A stretch of 64,000 nt of DNA from Calothrix sp. NIES-4105 (GTDB lineage: Bacteria; Cyanobacteriota; Cyanobacteriia; Cyanobacteriales; Nostocaceae): the NCBI RefSeq assembly GCF_002368415.1, contig NZ_AP018294.1:1-64000 (forward strand). Reading direction: 5' to 3'. The notes beneath the pieces are model-generated. The model was not told where the DNA came from. It worked only from the letters and a program-made list of their open reading frames with translations, and did no database searches. A program made the position numbers and the translations under genes. Positions 40,001-46,000 of the stretch are shown in pieces (the first letter of the stretch is position 1; each line of letters opens with the position of its first letter).

Positions 40001-43000
40001 CTGTATAAATAAGCTTGAATACTACCAGCACTTTGAGGAACGCTAAATAATCTATCAAGATATAATCTTTGTCCCTTGTTTGCTGTAAAAGTATAAACAT
40101 CTCGTTCACCCTTCTCTGAGATTGCACCACTAATTGTGTTTGAGTTATTATTATTACCCAATAAGAGTGAACCAGTATTAGTATCTGGGGTGATAATACG
40201 GAATCTATAATCTACGGGACTATTGTTATCACCTCGAATTACTAGTGTGTAGTTGTCATTCTTAGTTAAAGTTACCTCAAGGTCACTTGCCAAACTAGTG
40301 CTGCTAATAAGCTGATTTCCCGAATCGTAGATGAACCAGTTTGAAGATGATGAATTCATCAACGAGTCAAAGTACAAACGCTGATTTGCTGTACCTATAA
40401 ATTGGTAAGTGTGGGTTTCTAAACCTGGTTCGAGTTTGCCAGTTACATCTGTATCTAGAGCAATTGCTGTAGAATTACCAAAATCAAGTAAGTTAAAGCT
40501 ATAATTGCCCGTTGTTTCTGAGTTTCCATCAACTTCTAAACGGTATACTCCATCTTCAGTTAGGGTAAATGGGCCAAAATCTTGGTCAGCAAGGTTGCGA
40601 TTGATTAGTGTTATTCCAGTCGGACTGTATAAATAAGCTTGAATACTACCAGCACTTTGAGGAACGCTAAATAATCTATCAAGATATAATCTTTGTCCCT
40701 TACTTGCCGTAAAGGTATAAACGTCTTTTTCACCCTTCTCTGAGATTGCACCACTAATTGTGTTCGAGTTATTGTTATTACCTAACAGTAATGGCTGGGT
40801 AATAACATCAGGAGTGATAATATTAAATGAATAATCAACAATGCTTCCGAACGCTGAATTACCTCGTAGCGATAGTACATACTCACCATCAAAAGGTAAT
40901 TCAATCTCGATATCATTAAAATTATAATTGTTAGTAGAAGCAATTACTTGATTGTTGGAACCGTATAAAATCCAGTCCATATTACCGCTTGAAGCTAACT
41001 TGTCAAAGTAAAGCTTTTGACCTTTGTTACCAATAAAGCGAAATAAATCATCCTCTGACCCTGGAGTTAATTTACCTTTAATCTCCGAATCAAATGGTGT
41101 GATAGGTAATAAACCTATATCAATTACGCTAAAGCCATAATTACCAACAAAACCATTTTTTGCCTCTACTACAATACGGTAATTACCGTCTTCTGTTAAA
41201 GTAAGCAGTTTATTACTATCCCAACGCAAATCTCCCGCATTAATTATTTGAATACCGCTAGGACTATATAGGTTAAAACTCCAGTCGCTGTAGTTTCCTG
41301 AATATTGTAATGGGTCAAAATAGATGCGTTTTCCTTTGCTACCACTAAAAATAAATTCATCTTTTTCGCCACTATTACCAATCCGTCCAAAGACAGTATC
41401 TCCCAAATTGAGTACTGGTGGTGGTGTCCATTCAATCACACCAGTATTAGGATTAACTTTCATACCGTCTGGTCTGGTAATTAAGTTATAGGTTATTGGG
41501 TTATTTTCATCTGGGTCAACAGCATCCGCATCGTATTTGTATTCTTTATTAATATATGCATCAACAACGGGAGTGGAAATAAATTGAGGTGGTCTATTTG
41601 GCGGCGCCTCTATAACGGATAATGTAAATACTTGTGTTTCTACTCCACCACGACCATCACTTACTTCTACTACAACTGACTGATTACCTTTATTGTTTAC
41701 AGTTGTATCCCAAGTAATCAACCCTGTTGTAGAAATGGACATCCCTTCGGGCGCCGCTAATAATTTATAATTAAGTGCATCCCCATTTTTATCAGTAGCT
41801 AGTACACTATATTTATACTGTTTTCCTGCAATAACTTCTGTGACAGGTTTTGATTCAATTACTGGCTTGATATTAAGCTGTGCCAATACCACTACATCAT
41901 AGTCGAACTGTACATCAAGAGGGTTGTAGAATACTAATGTACGTTCAAGCGTTTCTCCACCTTTATTTAATTTCCCACTTGCAACTAAACTGGTAAAGTC
42001 ATAATACGGGATACCATCTGGGGTAACACCATCTGCACCACGCAATATTACTGAAGGGTTGGTAATATTTTTAATAGCGACTAATACTGGTGCATCGACG
42101 CTGTATGTACCAATATTTTTGATGGAAATATCTGTATATAGTAATCCTGTATCTGAGTTAAAGCTGCTGCGACCGTATTCAGGTACTAGACTATTTGATA
42201 CATCAGTTAAAACATTGAAGTTTGGTGCTCTACCACCACGTATTTCAGGTGTGAATGCTGTTTGATTTGGTGCAGTTGTATTTGCAGGCACCGCAGTTAT
42301 AGCAAAGTCGGTTATCTTAACATTGGTGGTGGTGTCACTATCGTTATTTACAAGACGGAAAATTAGGTTTGCATTCAAAGCTTTGACACCAGTTAAATTC
42401 AAGCTAACTGTTTTGGTGTTAGTATCATAACTGGCGCCTGCACCCAATGCAGCATTTTCACCTTCAGTTAAATTGAAGAATGCATCTCTTCCCTTGGCAG
42501 TGGTGTGAACGAGAGAGTTTCCGTTTTCATCAACTAACGCAACTTCAAAAGCATCATTTATAGAGTCGGTGTCAAAGTTATCAAAAATTGGGTCTATTTT
42601 GAAGCGAAGTATTGAAGGTGTGGTGAGAATAACTAGGGGGAACTTACGTTCAGGACTAAAGTTATTTTGTTCCCGGAGGGTTATTTGACTACCAATAAAT
42701 ATATTTTGTGTTGCTTTCAACCCACCCGCATCAGTTGCTGTAATGGTAATGTTGAATAAACCAAGTTGCTCGGAGTTTGGTGTTCCTGTAATTGTTGCAG
42801 TACCATTACCATTATCTGTAAATGTCAACCAATTTGGTAATCCAGTTGCAGTTAGCGCGCGCGTATCCCCATTATCTGGGTCTGTGGTCGTGATATTGTA
42901 AGTAAACGTGCTACCAGCTTCAATTGTTGTACTGCTTGGAGTACTTGTAAATATAGGTGTTTCGTTGACGTTGGTAACGTTAATTGTAAATTCTTGGTCT

Positions 43001-46000
43001 TTACTTAAACCGTTTTTATCGGTGCTACGAATAATAACGCTATGTTCGAGCACGCGTGTTTCAAAGTCGAGTAAATTACCATTGGCAACTTGTAATTGAT
43101 TTCCAACAAGTTTGAATCGACCACCTGCATTATCTATTAATGTATAGCTATGGGTATCTCCAGTATCTGGGTCGATACTGCTTAATTCACCAATTACCGT
43201 ACCAGTAGCACTATTTTCGGCAATGGTATTATTTGTTAAATTGATTGCAGTTGGCGCCGAAAAACGATAAATAGTTGTAGAGAACGTGTTAGTATTACCC
43301 GCAATATCAGTTGCACGCACTGTAAATGCATTATCACCACCGACAAGGTTTACTGAAGTGAAGCTATATTTACCTGTGTTGTCAGCAGTTGTTGTGGCGC
43401 CACTTTGTTCTAATATTAAAGTTGCACCTGGTTCTGTAATTCCAGAAAGTGTTACAACATCAAATTTAGTTTTTCTATCATCCAACGTACCAGAGTCAGA
43501 TGCAGCATCGAGGTTGAAAACAGGTTGGGCAATTGTGGTATCGAGTGTAAACGTGTAGCTGAATGTATCTAAAGTATTACCACTAGCATCAACTGCCACT
43601 AAACGTAAAGTTAGGGCGCCATCTGGTAATATACCACCATATATTGTTTCTAACTGCGCGCGATTAAAATTAAAGTTACCGTCCGCATCAAGTTGCGATA
43701 AAACATTAATATAGTTGGCAACTGCTGTATTATTAAATCCTCCTAGAAATCTTTCAACGCGACTAACATTAGTTACTTTACCAGCAATTGTGGCATCAAA
43801 GGTAATTTTGTCGCTGTTGGTTGTATTATTGGGTGCAGTATCTCTAACTAATGATGCGGTGATTGTGGTAGGAAGATTAGAAGTGAGATTAACAGTGACG
43901 TTATAATTCGTTGTTAAAGTATTACCTGCTGTATCGATTGCAGTAATTGTCAGGGTATGAGTACCGTTACCAAGTCCTGTAAAGTCAAGTTGTTGGTCAA
44001 ATGTACCTGCTGCATTGAAGGTAACTGGTATTTCAGATAAATTATTGAAGCGGTAAGTTAATGCGGTGATGGGACTTCCTGTACCGTTGATATTACCAGA
44101 AAGTTTGGTGCCCTCTTTTAAAGTCGTCTGTTCGAGGGGTGTTGTTAAAGTCAGTTGTGGTAACGCAGTATCAACGGTAATACCAAGTGGTGTTGCAGTA
44201 TTTGTATTACCTGCGATGTCGGTGACGGTTACTGAAAGTTGCTTGACACCATCGGTAAGGGAAGATGTGGTAATTTGCCAAACACCAGAATTATTTGCAG
44301 TCGTTTCTCCAACGAGTTGCGAACCATTATATAGTTGTACCGTGGCGCCTGCTTCAGATGTACCTGTTATTGTTGGGGTATTGTCGTTAGTAATTTTATC
44401 GGTATTACTAAAACCTGTATCGCTTGTCGAGATTAAATTGAGTGTTGGTGTCGGTGTGGTGGTGTCAAGCGTGAAGGTGAGTTCAAATATTCCTGATATA
44501 TTACCGTACTGGTCTTTCGCTTGAAGTTTGAGAGTATGTTGACCATCTGGTAGTGTACCACCTTTGATTGTATCTAATAGCGCACGGTCGAAGTTAAAGA
44601 CACCACTAGCATTGCGGTAAGGTAAAACGTCAGTTGTAAGATTGTTGCCAAAACCACCCAACATTTCAACAACTTCACTTGCATCTGTGACAGTTGCCGT
44701 GATACTTGGGTCAAAAGTTATTTTATCGTTATTTGTGGCGCCACCAGCAGCAGTATCTCGTTGTAGCGATGCATTAATTATAGGTGCGTCTTTATCGAGT
44801 GCGACCGTAACATTATATATAGATGTCTTGGTATTACCTGCGGTATCTGTGGCAATGATAGTTAAAGTGTGTTGACCGTTAGATATACCTGTAAAATCAA
44901 TTTGTTCGTTAAATACTCCGGTGAAACTAAAAGGAATATCTTTAGTTGGATTATTATCAAAGCGGTATTGAAGTGCAATAACAGAACTACCAGTACCATC
45001 TACATTACCAGTTAGGAAGGCGCCTTGTTTTAAAGGTTGTGTATCGATAGAAGTGGTAAGTGTAACAGATGGTAACGCAGCATCTATAGTAATTTGTAAT
45101 GGTGAAGAAGGTGTGCTGATATTACCTGCAATATCTGTAGCAACAGCAGTCAGATTATATGTACCGTTAGTTAGGGTATTGGTGGTAATAGACCATTTGC
45201 CATCACTGTCAGTGATTGCTTGTCCTAACTGTTGTCCGGAATTCAAGAGTTGGACAGTAGAACCAACATCAGCATTACCAGTGATGGTGGGAGTAGTTGC
45301 TTTAGTAATGTTATCAATATTTGAGGCGCCGCTATCCAGAGTTGCGATTAAATCTAAATTACTCGGTGGATTGATTTGAGTATCTACAGTAATAGTATAT
45401 TGAGTAGAAGGACTGCTAACATTTCCAGCTATATCAGTTGCAGTTGCTGTAAATACATGTTGTCCATTACTTAAATTTGTAAGTTGAACAGACCATTCCC
45501 CATTTGCAGCAGCAGTAGCTTGTCCAATAATCAATCCATCTTTATATAGCTTAACAATGGAATTAGCTTCTGGCGAACCTGTAATTGTGGGATTAGTATT
45601 TTTAGTAATACCGTCACTATTACTCGTTCCTGTATCAGTTGCGGTTGTTAATTTGAGGTTACTGGGTGGTACTGGTGCAACTGTGTCGATAATAATTTGT
45701 AGCGGTTGGGATACTGCACTTGTGTTTCCAGCAATGTCAGACGCAGTTGCGGTCAGAGTATAGCTACCGTTAGTTAGAGTACTGCTAGTTATTTGCCACT
45801 TGCCAGTAGAGTCAGCAGTAGCTTGTCCAATAACTTGCCCAGAATTAAATAATTGTACATTGGTGCCTGCGAGTGCGTTACCTGTAATTGTGGGAGTGGT
45901 ATTGTTAGTAATATTATCGCTATCACTTCTACCGCTATCAGTTAAAGCTGTTAAATCAAGGTTAATTGGTGCAGGTTCGGTGGTATCTAGAGTAAATGTA

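Noticed and set aside
35581-40790. Long regular repeats considered as CRISPR arrays
   Set aside because: Units are about 600 bp, in frame and coding for PPC-type domains; there are no short repeats with spacers.
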